A stretch of 60,936 bases of DNA from Nitrospirota bacterium (GCA_021820445.1 JAKADN010000006.1:1-60936); one strand, 5' to 3'. Counted from the first letter of the stretch, positions 37,442-46,907 are shown. Notes: generated by a model from the sequence alone, not told the origin. Made by a program: numbers and translations.

Positions 37442-37705
37442 TCAGGAAACAAAAACGCCCAGGATATCTTCTTCCCGCAGAATCAGGTAATCCGTCCCAT
37501 CGATCGAGATCTTCGACCCCGAATACTTGTCGAAGAGAATCGTGTCACCCTTCTTCAGGGACTTCACCTCTTCACCGATCTCCTCCACCTTGCCTTTCTG
37601 AGGCTTCTCTTTTGCGGCGTCAGGAATGTACAACCCACCCTGGGTCTTTTCGACCTCTTCCGCATAGCTCACAAAAACACGATCCTTCAATGGCTTAAAT
37701 TTCAT
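37442..37705 (-). CDS. groS: Co-chaperonin GroES
   Basis: 87 residues from the ATG at 37705 with GGAGGTG 4 nt upstream. KFKPLKDRVFV at the start, the mobile loop with KTQGGLYIPD, and the C-terminal YLILREEDILGV are typical. It precedes groL by 72 nt in one operon under CIRCE control. Confidence 0.98.
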   Translation of the reverse strand: MKFKPLKDRVFVSYAEEVEKTQGGLYIPDAAKEKPQKGKVEEIGEEVKSLKKGDTILFDKYSGSKISIDGTDYLILREEDILGVFVS

Positions 37706-37738
37706 ACACACCTCCATTTTCAATGTTGAAACCGGGTT

Positions 37739-37765
37739 TTAGCACTCACACCCACTGAGTGATAA
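37739..37765. promoter_or_regulatory. CIRCE operator (HrcA site)
   Basis: TTAGCACTC, 9-nt spacer, GAGTGATAA: the CIRCE consensus with a single mismatch in the second arm. It lies 34 nt before groS and just downstream of the promoter. HrcA bound here would repress groSL until heat shock. No hrcA gene is in the window. Confidence 0.93.
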
Positions 37766-37766
37766 A

Positions 37767-37795
37767 AGGATAACAAAGGGAAAGGAAATTGGCAA
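37767..37795 (-). promoter_or_regulatory. Promoter of groSL
   Basis: On the minus strand TTGCCA (37795-37790), 17-nt spacer and TATCCT (37772-37767), immediately before the CIRCE element. The overlap of start site and operator is the usual HrcA layout. Confidence 0.75.
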
Positions 37796-37842
37796 GTCTT
37801 TTTTAACGAGGAAATAACCGGAAAGAATACAAGAAGGGAGGC

Positions 37843-37864
37843 GGGGGCCAAAAAGATAGCCCCC
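37843..37864. terminator. Hairpin after the S41 protease gene
   Basis: GGGGGC and GCCCCC arms with a 10-nt loop, 6 nt after the ctpA stop. On the minus strand it is followed by a pyrimidine-rich run rather than a clean T-tract, so it is a weak terminator candidate separating ctpA from groSL. Confidence 0.45.
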
Positions 37865-37869
37865 GGAGA

Positions 37870-39192
37870 TCAGCCTTCCATCTTTCGCTTGAGGATCCGG
37901 ATGGCGGTATTCAGCTGATTGTCACCCTTCCCGGAGGGAATGGGATAGACGAGGTGTTTCTGGATATTGGCGGGAGGAATGATCACATGGTGTTCTTTCC
38001 CGTCGGGATTGAGAAAATGATGCTTCAAATCCACCTCGCGGGGAACGGAAATGGGCCTGGCCCCTTTCGGAATTTTCTCCTTGACGATGATGTCAGGAGT
38101 AATCCCGTAATCCTGGATCGATCGGCCCGATGGGGTGAAATAGCGAGCTGTCGTCAGGCGGAGAGCCGATCCGTCAAAGAGAGGAAGAATCGTCTGAACC
38201 GAGCCCTTTCCGAATGTCTGAGTGCCGACGATCGTCGCGCGGTGGTAATCCTGAAGCGCTCCGGAGACGATCTCCGCCGCAGAAGCGGTTTCCGTGTTGA
38301 CAAGAATCACGACCGGAACGCGTGGAAAATCTTCTCCCCCATGAGATCGGAAGGCCCGCTCCTGACGGCGCCCCTTCATCGAAACAACCACCTTGTTGTC
38401 GGGAATGAAGAGCGAGGAGACGTCCACCGCGCTTGTCAGCAGACCGCCAGGGTTGTTACGGAGGTCGATTACGAGAGCGCGCATTCCCTTGCGGTCGAGC
38501 TTCTTCAGGGTTGCGTCGAGATCCCGTGCCGTGTTTTCCGAAAACTCCCGGACGAGGACGTATCCGATATGGTCCTTCAGCATGCGGTATTTGACCGTGT
38601 GGATCTTGATGACCTCCCGGACCAGATCGAAGTCCCTGGCCTTGAAGACCCCCTTCCTGAAAACCGTAAGCACCACATGGGTTCCCGGCCTTCCCCTCAT
38701 TGTCCTGACAGCCTTGGCGAGGCCAAGGGACGCCGTGCTCACCCCATTGACCCGGATGATCTCGTCCCCCGACTTGATCCCCGCCCGAAAAGCAGGGGAG
38801 TCGTCGATGGGGGCCTGAACAATGATACGGTTCCCTTCGGTGGTGATCTTGATTCCGACACCGCCAAAGCGCCCCTGGGTGTTGATTTCGAGATCGTGAT
38901 ATTCCTGGGGGGTCATATATTCGGAGTGGGGATCGAGCGAGGCCACCATGCCCCGAATCGCACTATCGAGGACCGGCTGTGCCGGGATCTTGTCGACGTA
39001 ATCGTTCTGGATCAGGGCGTAGACCATGGAAAAGATCTTGAGACTCTTGTCCGTTCCCCCATCCGCCAGAACCGCATGGCCGACTCCGCCGACCAGAATC
39101 CCGACTGCAAGGACAAGCAGGATGTTTCCCGTTTTCATGACCCACTTCCAGCCTGATCGGTTCGACCCATTCTTGAAACCCGGAAGATGCAT
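37870..39192 (-). CDS. ctpA: Carboxyl-terminal processing protease (S41)
   Basis: 440 residues, with AAGGA 5 nt before the ATG. One N-terminal membrane anchor at about 20-42, a PDZ domain (GGVGIKITTEGNRIIVQAPIDDSPAFRAGIKSGD, roughly 92-180), then the S41 core. The catalytic Ser is in NTETASAAEIVSG and the Lys in TFGKGSVQ. It cleaves C-termini of periplasmic or envelope proteins. Its neighbour upstream is an M23 peptidase, a frequent pairing. Confidence 0.94.
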   Translation of the reverse strand: MHLPGFKNGSNRSGWKWVMKTGNILLVLAVGILVGGVGHAVLADGGTDKSLKIFSMVYALIQNDYVDKIPAQPVLDSAIRGMVASLDPHSEYMTPQEYHDLEINTQGRFGGVGIKITTEGNRIIVQAPIDDSPAFRAGIKSGDEIIRVNGVSTASLGLAKAVRTMRGRPGTHVVLTVFRKGVFKARDFDLVREVIKIHTVKYRMLKDHIGYVLVREFSENTARDLDATLKKLDRKGMRALVIDLRNNPGGLLTSAVDVSSLFIPDNKVVVSMKGRRQERAFRSHGGEDFPRVPVVILVNTETASAAEIVSGALQDYHRATIVGTQTFGKGSVQTILPLFDGSALRLTTARYFTPSGRSIQDYGITPDIIVKEKIPKGARPISVPREVDLKHHFLNPDGKEHHVIIPPANIQKHLVYPIPSGKGDNQLNTAIRILKRKMEG

Positions 39193-39341
39193 AAAGATCC
39201 TTATAATGGTACTCCCGAGGGTCCTGCCGGAGCCCGGGAGGCTTTCGAGAAGAGATACGGCTCAACAAATCGTGATTTGAGAATATCATGCATCGCCCGG
39301 TATTACAACACGGGCGCCGGCCTTCGCGCGGGCTTCCCCCT

Positions 39342-40562
39342 TCAGTGCGAAAGGAATCCCATCGGACTCATTGGCTTCCCCCGACGGGTCACTCCGAAAA
39401 AGAGGGTCGACCGTCCACGCGTTCCCCCCCGCCCCACCGTTCCGAGGATTCCCCCCTCCGGGATCCTCTGGCCCTCCTTGGCGAAGATATGGTCGAGGTG
39501 GCCGTAAAGGGTATAAAGATGATCCCCGTGGGCCAGAATGACCAGGCGTCCGTATCCTGTATAGGCTCTCGCAAAGAGAACCTTTCCCGGCCAAGCCGCT
39601 CGGACGCGGGAACCGACTCCTGCCGCAATATCGATGCCATCGTGGAACGGTCCGAAACGCTCGATGATCCGGCCATGGACCGGCCACTGGAAGACCGTGT
39701 GGCCCGGTACGGGAGGATGGGCGAAGCGTTCGCTGGCTGAGGTCCTGCGCCGCATCCGTTCTAGCCTGGCAATCAGGTTCATCAGCTTTCGACGGCGCCT
39801 GAGAATCGAACGGTTGTCCTGGGCGATGGCCTCTTCTTTTTTCTTAAGCCGGGCGATCTCGCTCTGGGTTCCGGTCATCTTTCTCTTGAGACGCGCCTCC
39901 TCCTTTTCGCGATTTTCCAGAAGTCTCTTTTCGTGATTCTGGATCGTCTTCAACTGGGCCCGACTGAGGCGAAGCCGATTTTCCTTGTTCCTGTATCCGT
40001 GAAGCAGGGAGTCGAGATGAGTTGTCTGATCGGCAAGGATATTGGACCGCAGGATAAGGTCGGGTTGAATGTCGGTTCCATCGAGACGGGACAGCGAGAC
40101 CTCCGCCAAGCGCGTGAGGAGCCTTGATTCAAGCGATCCTTTTTCGCGAAGGTCGGCGTCGACGATCACCCCAAGATGGGCCATGGCGCGATCGAGGCGC
40201 CTGATGGCCTGGCGATCCTGGATCTCGCGGATCTGAAGCCGCTCGACCTGAAGGTGGAACGACTCAAGCTTGACCCTCAGCTTGAGGATCCTGACCTTGA
40301 GCTTGAGGCGACGGCCCTTGTATCGTCTCAGCCGATCCTTGTTTTTTGCGAGCCGGAGTTTCAGTGTTCTCATTTCCCGCTCCCGGGCATCGAGCTTTTT
40401 CTCGATCGAACGAATCGAAGGATTCGAGGCGGCAAAAACCTTGTTCGGGGTTATCCCGCCTCCTGAAGGGAAAAAGATCAGGAGGAAAAGCAGGAAAAGA
40501 AGATCTGTGCGAGCTGCCCCAGTCTTCCGGGAGGAGGGATTTTCCGGAAATTGCGGAATCAC
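39342..40562 (-). CDS. Murein hydrolase activator, M23/EnvC-like
   Basis: 406 residues from a GTG at 40562 that overlaps the FtsX-like stop (GTGA). The export signal is at about 17-44 (LLFLLFLLIFFPSGGG, then VFAAS). A long, very basic coiled coil runs from about 50 to 275, followed by an M23 (LytM) domain: VHGRIIERFG, HDGIDIAAGVG and YTLYGHLDHI. The first zinc His is in F-HDGIDI rather than the usual H-x-G-x-D-I-A-A context, which is kept in outline. With FtsX alongside, an EnvC role (amidase activator at the septum) is likely. Confidence 0.85.
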   Translation of the reverse strand: MIPQFPENPSSRKTGAARTDLLFLLFLLIFFPSGGGITPNKVFAASNPSIRSIEKKLDAREREMRTLKLRLAKNKDRLRRYKGRRLKLKVRILKLRVKLESFHLQVERLQIREIQDRQAIRRLDRAMAHLGVIVDADLREKGSLESRLLTRLAEVSLSRLDGTDIQPDLILRSNILADQTTHLDSLLHGYRNKENRLRLSRAQLKTIQNHEKRLLENREKEEARLKRKMTGTQSEIARLKKKEEAIAQDNRSILRRRRKLMNLIARLERMRRRTSASERFAHPPVPGHTVFQWPVHGRIIERFGPFHDGIDIAAGVGSRVRAAWPGKVLFARAYTGYGRLVILAHGDHLYTLYGHLDHIFAKEGQRIPEGGILGTVGRGGTRGRSTLFFGVTRRGKPMSPMGFLSH

Positions 40563-41548
40563 GGCCGAAGAACGTCCGGGCTCTTGGACGACAAGGGAAG
40601 GATGAGACAGACAAGGCCCCCGAGAAGGCCGATGGCCCCGCAAAATACGGGAAAGAGAATCCAGAGATGGCTTGCGATGGGATTGGCTCCCATGGCTCCG
40701 ACCATAAACGGATTCTGGAGACCAGGATAAAGGATCGTTCGGAAAAGCCAGACGAGAAAGATTGCGATGGAAGAAGCCAGCATCCCCCACAAGGCTCCGG
40801 AGGGGAGACGCAAAATGACGGGGGGAGAGTCTCCCTTCTTTTCGAAGGGAGCGGAGGGGGGGGGCGGCAAATCCTCCTGCCGCTGGAAGATCGCGCTCCT
40901 CGTGGCGGCCTGAGCCCGAGCCTCCCGGGACCGTGATCCCGGGAAAAGATGCGCCCAGAAAGGCAGTGAAATCCTCCCCCAGTAGAGGGCCAGTCCCACA
41001 AGAAGAAGTCCCCCGAGAACCACGATCCCCTTCCGCACACCCAGGGAGATTCCGGCAAGGGCGTCCACCCGGGAGACCCAGTCGGGATTGAAAACGATTT
41101 CCTTGATTTCAGAGTCATTCTTGAGAATTTGGCGAATGGAGGAGATCTGCTCCGAAAGCGTCACGAAATGTCCATCCGGAGTCTGCCCCAGGGAGACGGC
41201 CACCGAAAGGATCCGACGGCTGGTCGCCCTTCCGGTCCTGCTTTTTTGATCGGGTGCCTGAAGGGCAGAGACGCTTCCTGTCCCTGCAATCTTTTCCATC
41301 GTGGCGGTGAGGCCCTGGATTTCTTTGGGAGAGGGAGGCGTGTCGAAGATCAGAAGAATATGGGCTGCCGAGGCGGTTTCAAGACGCATGTTGTCGAGAA
41401 TCAGAAAGACTGTCGATGTCCAGAAAAGAAAAAGGAGGATGAGGGAAGAAAAGGCCAGGTTGGCCATCAGCCAGAACCAGGAACGGGCAGAAGACGCCGG
41501 AGGCGCCTCAGTATCAGGATGTGACATTCCTACAGCTCTTTCGCGCAT
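40559..41548 (-). CDS. ftsX: FtsX-like cell division permease
   Basis: 329 residues. Topology: one helix at about 27-50, a periplasmic domain to about 170 (AHILLIFDTPPSPKEIQGL, then SEIKEIVFNPDWVSR), and three helices near 172-191, 250-270 and 292-318. This is the FtsX plan, in which FtsE ATPase drives an EnvC-type activator through the periplasmic loop. A cytoplasmic insertion of about 50 charged residues separates helices two and three. No ftsE lies nearby. Start may instead be the ATG at 41527. Confidence 0.8.
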   Translation of the reverse strand: MRERAVGMSHPDTEAPPASSARSWFWLMANLAFSSLILLFLFWTSTVFLILDNMRLETASAAHILLIFDTPPSPKEIQGLTATMEKIAGTGSVSALQAPDQKSRTGRATSRRILSVAVSLGQTPDGHFVTLSEQISSIRQILKNDSEIKEIVFNPDWVSRVDALAGISLGVRKGIVVLGGLLLVGLALYWGRISLPFWAHLFPGSRSREARAQAATRSAIFQRQEDLPPPPSAPFEKKGDSPPVILRLPSGALWGMLASSIAIFLVWLFRTILYPGLQNPFMVGAMGANPIASHLWILFPVFCGAIGLLGGLVCLILPLSSKSPDVLRP

Positions 41549-41569
41549 CAGGGCGCACTCGGAAGGAAT

Positions 41570-42223
41570 TCAGGACGACCCGGGCTCAAGGGCCTTTCGA
41601 CAGAAGAGTGGGCGATGATGACGGGAAAGCCCATATCTCCTGATCGCCTCCCTATGATCCTTTGTTCCATACCCCTTGTGGATCCGAAAGCGAAACTCCG
41701 GGAATTCGGAATCGATCTCGCCCATATATCGGTCACGCGCCACCTTTGCCAGGATGGAGGCTGCCGCGATCGAAAGGACCATTCCGTCCCCACCCACGAC
41801 GGCCGTCTGTGGGAAAGGAAGGTCCGCAATGAGGTCTTTTCCATCGACGGCGACCAGAATTGAGTTCTCTCTCAGGAACGTTTGGGGGAGCGTCTGGAGG
41901 GCCCTTCCCATTGAGAGCATGGTCGCCCTCCGAATGTTGAGACGTTCTATCTCGTCGACCGAGGCCCATCCCAAGGCAGTAAAAAGGGCGTTTTCCTCGA
42001 TCCAGCGGGAGAGGGTCTCCCGTTTTTCCGGAGTCAATAGTTTTGAGTCAGCGATTCCATAACCTGCAAAACGTTCGACTGGAAGGGGAAAGACCACACA
42101 GGCCGAGGTCACTGGACCCGCCAAGGCTCCCCGACCAACCTCGTCCACTCCTGCGACGAGCCAGGGAAACCGGCCATCGGACAAGCCTGAGACGGCGAGC
42201 GCCTCCCACGTCCCATCCATCAC
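41570..42223 (-). CDS. rnhB: Ribonuclease HII
   Basis: 217 residues from a GTG (or the ATG one codon later). The acidic active site is seen in AGVDEVGRGALAGP, ADSKLL, and VDGKDLI, with HKGYGT near the C-terminus. It removes ribonucleotides from DNA:RNA hybrids. The rplS-rnhB order is classic. Confidence 0.96.
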   Translation of the reverse strand: MMDGTWEALAVSGLSDGRFPWLVAGVDEVGRGALAGPVTSACVVFPLPVERFAGYGIADSKLLTPEKRETLSRWIEENALFTALGWASVDEIERLNIRRATMLSMGRALQTLPQTFLRENSILVAVDGKDLIADLPFPQTAVVGGDGMVLSIAAASILAKVARDRYMGEIDSEFPEFRFRIHKGYGTKDHREAIRRYGLSRHHRPLFCRKALEPGSS

Positions 42224-42247
42224 GGGACGAACGCCTGCGGTGGTGGG

Positions 42248-42595
42248 TTACTCTTCCTTGGCCTCTTTCAGGCGAGCAGCCTTTCCCTTTTTGTCGCGCA
42301 GGAAGTACAGCTTTGCCCGACGGACACGGCCAGAACGGACATGGTCCACCTTGATGACCTGGGGAGAATGGACCGGGAAGGTCCTCTCGACTCCGACCCC
42401 AAAGGAGATCTTCCGGATCGTCACCATTTCCCGCGTTCCCCCACCACGAATCCCGATCACAACCCCTTCGAAAACCTGAATCCGTTCTTTTTCTCCCTCG
42501 ACAACCTTGGTGTGAACCCGAACGGTTTCTCCCACCGACAGCTTCGGGGCTTCCTCTTTCATGAACAATTGCTCCACCTGATCAAGTACCTGCAT
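42248..42595 (-). CDS. rplS: 50S ribosomal protein L19
   Basis: 115 residues. The conserved [33 protein letters not shown] core and [25 protein letters not shown] tail are unmistakable. It sits at the subunit interface. It follows trmD by 40 nt. Confidence 0.98.
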   Translation of the reverse strand: MQVLDQVEQLFMKEEAPKLSVGETVRVHTKVVEGEKERIQVFEGVVIGIRGGGTREMVTIRKISFGVGVERTFPVHSPQVIKVDHVRSGRVRRAKLYFLRDKKGKAARLKEAKEE

Positions 42596-42635
42596 GACTC
42601 ACCTCGTGATTGTGTCCGATTTGTCGGACACTTGG

Positions 42636-43364
42636 TTAACGGGAAACACTGGCCTGGTCTCCGCCAAGATCCGGCCTCACGGCTTGTTGTTTCCTGCGGG
42701 AGACATCCTCTCTGTAGCGCCGAATGGCCTGATGATCCCCCGAAAGAAGGACCTCAGGAACTTCGCTCCCCCGAAAGACACGCGGCCTCGTGTATTGGGG
42801 GTAATCGAAGGATCCGTTTGAAAAAGTTTCGTTCACCGGCGAACTTTCGTTGGAAAGGACGCCAGGAATGAGCCGTACGACCGCATCCACCATCAGGGAG
42901 CAGGGAAGCTCCCCTCCCGACAGGATATAGTCTCCGGCAGACCATTCCTCTAGGGGATATTGATCAAGGATCCGCTGGTCGATTCCCTCATAATGACCGC
43001 AAAGGAAAAGAAGGGGGCGCGCACTTCTCGCCCATTCCTCCGCGACCGACTGGGAAAATCTCTGTCCCTGAGGCGATGGATAAAGTAGCCGAGGCGGTTC
43101 TTCTCCACTCAGTTCCTCGAGGATACCCATCGAAAGGTCAAGGGCATCGGCCAAGGGCTCCGGTTTCAGGACCATCCCCCCGCCCCCTCCAAAGGGATAA
43201 TCGTCGACGGAATGATAGGAGCCCGTTCCGAAATCCCTGAGATTCCAGGTGTAATACTGGACGAGACCTTTGGTTTCCGCCCGGCCGAGGATACTGGTGC
43301 TGAAAATGGAGCGGAGCATCTCAGGGAAAAGAGTGATGGCCCCTATATGCCGACAATGCCCCAT
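42636..43364 (-). CDS. trmD: tRNA (guanine-N1)-methyltransferase TrmD
   Basis: 242 residues from the ATG at 43364 with GGAGGTG about 9 nt upstream, overlapping rimM by 22 nt. SPOUT-type enzyme making m1G37: IGAITLFPEM start, DDYPFGGGGGMVLKPEP, LCGHYEGIDQRI and DYILSGGELP knot motifs. The 22-nt overlap is longer than the 4-nt overlaps elsewhere. Confidence 0.96.
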   Translation of the reverse strand: MGHCRHIGAITLFPEMLRSIFSTSILGRAETKGLVQYYTWNLRDFGTGSYHSVDDYPFGGGGGMVLKPEPLADALDLSMGILEELSGEEPPRLLYPSPQGQRFSQSVAEEWARSARPLLFLCGHYEGIDQRILDQYPLEEWSAGDYILSGGELPCSLMVDAVVRLIPGVLSNESSPVNETFSNGSFDYPQYTRPRVFRGSEVPEVLLSGDHQAIRRYREDVSRRKQQAVRPDLGGDQASVSR

Positions 43365-43894
43365 TGAACATACACCTCCCGCCTGTCCCTGTCTATCCGC
43401 GGAACGAGCGGTTCGACATAAGGGCATAGGATCTCTCGTCCCTTTGCGTCGATGGCCAGCAGATCCTGCCCCGGTCTTTCATAAAACCCGCTGATATATC
43501 CAACATCTGTTCCGGTCAGCGAGTCCAGCACACGCATCCCGATCAAATCGGATATTTTCTGGGCCTCTGAGTCATCAGGAATCCAGTCATCCGGACCCTC
43601 CCAGAAAATATCCCACCCGGAGATTTCCTTAAGAAGCTCGGGGGAGTCAATCCCCTCCCATTTGACAAGGAGGACATCTCCTTTCCACTCGGTGTCCTCG
43701 AGGACAAGCCTTCGACTCTTTCCATTCACCCGGGAAGGAGTCGCAAGGTGGAAGGTTTCCCCACGATCATCCAGAAAGCGGTCGGGATTATCGGAAAGAA
43801 CAGAAACTCTCCCGAAACCCCGGACACCAAAGGGGCGCCCCATCTTCCCGACCAAAATTCCCTGGTCCGAAGGATCCGGATTCACCACCGGCAC
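43343..43894 (-). CDS. rimM: Ribosome maturation factor RimM
   Basis: 183 residues from a GTG with GAGGT 8 nt before it. N-terminal GKMGRPFGVRGFGRV and C-terminal PRC-barrel with LCPYVEPLVPRID are family features. It assists 30S head maturation with S19. The KH-domain gene often found between rpsP and rimM is missing; the gap is only 97 nt. Confidence 0.93.
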   Translation of the reverse strand: MPVVNPDPSDQGILVGKMGRPFGVRGFGRVSVLSDNPDRFLDDRGETFHLATPSRVNGKSRRLVLEDTEWKGDVLLVKWEGIDSPELLKEISGWDIFWEGPDDWIPDDSEAQKISDLIGMRVLDSLTGTDVGYISGFYERPGQDLLAIDAKGREILCPYVEPLVPRIDRDRREVYVQWGIVGI

Positions 43895-43991
43895 ACCGTT
43901 ACCTCAATGGCCCTTTTGAGAGCGGGAATGACGAAGCCCTCCCTTTGCCTGCTGAAGGCAGGAATCCTTGGAATGAGGCGGTGATTTCCTC

Positions 43992-44240
43992 TCAAGAAGC
44001 CGTTGAAGTCGCCTTCTTGATAAGACGGGCAACCGTGTCAGTTGGAGTGGCCCCATTAGAGATCCAGGAATCGATTCTTTCCCGGTTGATCTTGATCTCA
44101 CCTTCGTTCTGTTTGGGGGCATAGGTCCCCACCACTTCGATGAAACGTCCGTCCCGGCGGGATCTGGAATCCGCCACAACGATCCGGTACACAGGCAGTT
44201 TCTTTCTTCCATGTCTTGCAAGCCGAATATGAACAGCCAC
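43992..44240 (-). CDS. rpsP: 30S ribosomal protein S16
   Basis: 82 residues: [25 protein letters not shown] and the [23 protein letters not shown] stretch identify it. It binds 16S rRNA early in assembly. It follows ffh by 51 nt. Confidence 0.98.
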   Translation of the reverse strand: MAVHIRLARHGRKKLPVYRIVVADSRSRRDGRFIEVVGTYAPKQNEGEIKINRERIDSWISNGATPTDTVARLIKKATSTAS

Positions 44241-44291
44241 ACATCCTCCTTCAGTCCGGATAGTCCGGATTGTGTCGATCGGTTGTCCCGA

Positions 44292-45626
44292 TCAGAATGG
44301 GAACATCGATCTCAACGACCGGTTCCCCTTGGATTTTAGCGCCGTGCGCATCATGCGCCGGGCCTGGTCAAATTGTTTTAAAAGCTGGTTGACCTGTTGC
44401 ACGCTCGTCCCAGATCCGCTGGCGATACGCTTTCTCCGGTTCCCGTCGATCACGTCCGGATGATCACGCTCTTCGTTGGTCATAGAAAATATGATCGCTT
44501 CCGTCCGCTTCAATTCTTTTTCGACCAACTGCATGTCGACCTTGGATTTGAGGGAAGCCCCGCCAGGAATCATCCCCATGAGGTCATCAAGCCCTCCAAG
44601 CTTTTTCATGCCCTGAATCTGCTGGAGGAAATCGTTCAACGTCATTTGATTGTTTCCCATTTTCCGGACAAGTGTCTCGGCCTGTTCCTGGGAAACAAGA
44701 TTCCTGGTTTTCTCGACAAGGGTTTCGATATCGCCCATTCCGATGATGCGTGAGGCCATGCGCTCGGGAATGAAGGGTTCCAGGCGATCCAGCTTTTCTC
44801 CGGCCCCCGTAAACTTGATCGGCTTTTTCAAGACGCTCCGGATCGACAAGATCGCGCCTCCGCGCGTGTCTCCATCAAGCTTCGTGAAGACCACCCCATC
44901 GATTCCCACGGCCTGATCGAAGGCCGTGGCCACCGAAACAGCCTCCTGGCCCTGCATGGCATCGGCCACAAGCAGGCACTCCTTGGGAGCGTATAACGAC
45001 TTGAGAGTTTTAAGCTCATCCATGAGTTCGTCATCGACGGTCAAACGGCCGGCGGTATCCACGATCACAATCTCATACATTCCCTGGACAATGCGTTTTC
45101 GAACCGACGGAACCATCTCCTGGGGACGCGTGACACCCGCCTCCGGCCCGATGACGGGGACGCCGATCTGCTCTCCAAGGATCCGGAGCTGATCCACGGC
45201 CGCCAGGCGGGCCAAGTCGCTCGCCACAAGAAGGACCCGACGACCCTGGGTCTTGAAATGAAGGGCGATTTTGGCGGCAGTCGTTGTTTTTCCTGAGCCT
45301 TGAAGCCCCATCATGAAGATGATGGTCGGGGGCTTCGAGGAGAGGGCAATATTCGCGCGATGGTCCCCGAGAATGTGAACCATCTCCTGGTAAACTTCCG
45401 TGATGACCTGTTGGGCAGGAGTCAGCCCTGTTTTTCGGGCCTGGCCCACGAGGCGACTTCCCAACGTCTCCGTAAATTCCTTGACAACGGGAAGGCTCAC
45501 ATCAGCTTCCAGAAGCGCGACCCTCAACTCCCGAAGGGCTTCCTCGACGGCCGCATCGGTCAGACCTCCGCGACCTGTCAGCTTTTGAAAAATCCCTTCA
45601 AAACGGCCTGTCAGGCTTTCGAACAT
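44292..45626 (-). CDS. ffh: Signal recognition particle protein Ffh
   Basis: 444 residues. N domain to about 95, then the GTPase with GLQGSGKT at 107-114, the DTAGR and TKLDGDTRGGA motifs, and a methionine-rich M domain from about 300 (DDLMGMIPGG, RIASGSG). It binds 4.5S RNA and signal peptides and targets proteins to FtsY. It starts 5 nt after the HU gene. The SRP RNA gene was not found here. Confidence 0.98.
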   Translation of the reverse strand: MFESLTGRFEGIFQKLTGRGGLTDAAVEEALRELRVALLEADVSLPVVKEFTETLGSRLVGQARKTGLTPAQQVITEVYQEMVHILGDHRANIALSSKPPTIIFMMGLQGSGKTTTAAKIALHFKTQGRRVLLVASDLARLAAVDQLRILGEQIGVPVIGPEAGVTRPQEMVPSVRKRIVQGMYEIVIVDTAGRLTVDDELMDELKTLKSLYAPKECLLVADAMQGQEAVSVATAFDQAVGIDGVVFTKLDGDTRGGAILSIRSVLKKPIKFTGAGEKLDRLEPFIPERMASRIIGMGDIETLVEKTRNLVSQEQAETLVRKMGNNQMTLNDFLQQIQGMKKLGGLDDLMGMIPGGASLKSKVDMQLVEKELKRTEAIIFSMTNEERDHPDVIDGNRRKRIASGSGTSVQQVNQLLKQFDQARRMMRTALKSKGNRSLRSMFPF

Positions 45627-45631
45627 TGAGG

Positions 45632-45925
45632 TTATCCCTTGACCTGGCTGGACTTGAGGCTGGATTTGAGGATTCGGCTCTGCTTGAAATAGGGAACCTT
45701 CTTCGGGGCAACGACCACCGAGGATCCGGTCCGCGGGTTTCGGGCCTTTCTCGTCGCTCTTGTTCTGACGCGCAACACGCCAAAATCCCGGAGTTCGACG
45801 GTATCACCGGAACGCAGGCCGTCCTTCATGGAATCGAGAAACAGATCGATCATCATACGGGCATCTTCTCGCCTGATTCCGGGAAATTGCCTTGCCAGCC
45901 TTTGTACAAGCTCACCTTTGGTCAT
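45632..45925 (-). CDS. HU/IHF-family DNA-binding protein
   Basis: 97 residues. GDTVELRDFGVLRVRTRATRKARNPRTG is the arm and body of the HU/IHF fold; the first helix GELVQRLARQFPGI is also typical. It bends DNA as a dimer. The basic C-terminal tail (KSSLKSSQVKG) is slightly longer than usual. Whether it is HU or an IHF subunit cannot be decided from sequence alone. Confidence 0.93.
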   Translation of the reverse strand: MTKGELVQRLARQFPGIRREDARMMIDLFLDSMKDGLRSGDTVELRDFGVLRVRTRATRKARNPRTGSSVVVAPKKVPYFKQSRILKSSLKSSQVKG

Positions 45926-45955
45926 TGTTTGTCCCGCTCCTTCTCTGGTAAGAGG

Positions 45956-46843
45956 TTATCGGAGAATGGCATGTCCCGGCAGTATGGACCAGAACCCAGC
46001 CGGTTGTTGCGCTACGGACTCCAACATGTTGTTGATCTGCGACGAAAGCATTTTATCCAGAAAACTTTTTTCGGGAAAGGTCCTAATCACGGGTGATCCA
46101 GTGATATGAGCCAATTTTGTCGCTTCGGCCACCGCATCCTGATAATCCCCCAACTGGTCCACGAGATGATTGGAAATGGCCGAACGCCCCGTAAAGACAC
46201 GGCCGTCCGCCAAGGGCCTCAGGACCTGAACCGGAATGTGGCGCCCTTTCGCCACATCCGAAATGAATTGCTGGTGCATCTCATCCAGGACGGATTGTAA
46301 ATAAGCCTTTTCTTCTGGAGTCATGGGCCTGAAAGGCGACCCGGCGTCCTTCAAAGCTCCACTTTTCATGACCTCACTCTGAATTCCAATTTTTTTCATG
46401 AGATCCTGAAATTCGGCGAGCTCCATGATAACACCGATACTTCCGGTGAGCGATCCCGAACTTGCCACGATCCTGTCACAAGCTGAAGCAATATAGTAAG
46501 CGCCGGAGGCTCCAACCGTCCCGATCGACGCGATGATCGGCTTCCCCTTTTTTCGGACCTTCAGAACTTCCTCGTATATGTCCTGAGACGGCACAACTGC
46601 TCCGCCGGGACTGTTGATGCGCAGAATGATCGCCTTGATTCTCGGATCCTTGGCAAGAGACCGGATTTGGCGGATGGGCTTTCGCGACGAGAGGATGACC
46701 CCAGAAATGCGGACCACTCCGATCTCCGCCCCTCCGACCAGTGGCATCGAGCGACTAAAGAAAGCGGCTCCCCGCCCGAGAACAAAAATGACGACAAGAA
46801 CGGTCAGAATCACCAGGAAAGCCCGAAAAATCTTTCGAACCAT
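45956..46843 (-). CDS. sppA: Signal peptide peptidase SppA, short type
   Basis: 295 residues from the ATG at 46843 (46846 is also possible; GGGG lies just before). One N-terminal helix at about 5-26. The catalytic Ser is in GASGAYYIAS and the Lys in KSGALKDAGSP, forming the Ser-Lys dyad of the S49 family; INSPGG begins the core. It degrades cleaved signal peptides in the membrane. It lies between a terminator after rpsA and the HU gene. Confidence 0.94.
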   Translation of the reverse strand: MVRKIFRAFLVILTVLVVIFVLGRGAAFFSRSMPLVGGAEIGVVRISGVILSSRKPIRQIRSLAKDPRIKAIILRINSPGGAVVPSQDIYEEVLKVRKKGKPIIASIGTVGASGAYYIASACDRIVASSGSLTGSIGVIMELAEFQDLMKKIGIQSEVMKSGALKDAGSPFRPMTPEEKAYLQSVLDEMHQQFISDVAKGRHIPVQVLRPLADGRVFTGRSAISNHLVDQLGDYQDAVAEATKLAHITGSPVIRTFPEKSFLDKMLSSQINNMLESVAQQPAGFWSILPGHAILR

Positions 46844-46907
46844 CATTTCCCCACTTGAAACACCTTGCCTGGACAACTCGCGAATTCACTGAGAAAAAAC
46901 GCCTTCA

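Noticed and set aside
39212-39240. Inverted repeat CTCCCG/CGGGAG before ctpA as a terminator
   Set aside because: Short stem, large loop and no T-tract; it is within the ctpA upstream region and may be chance.
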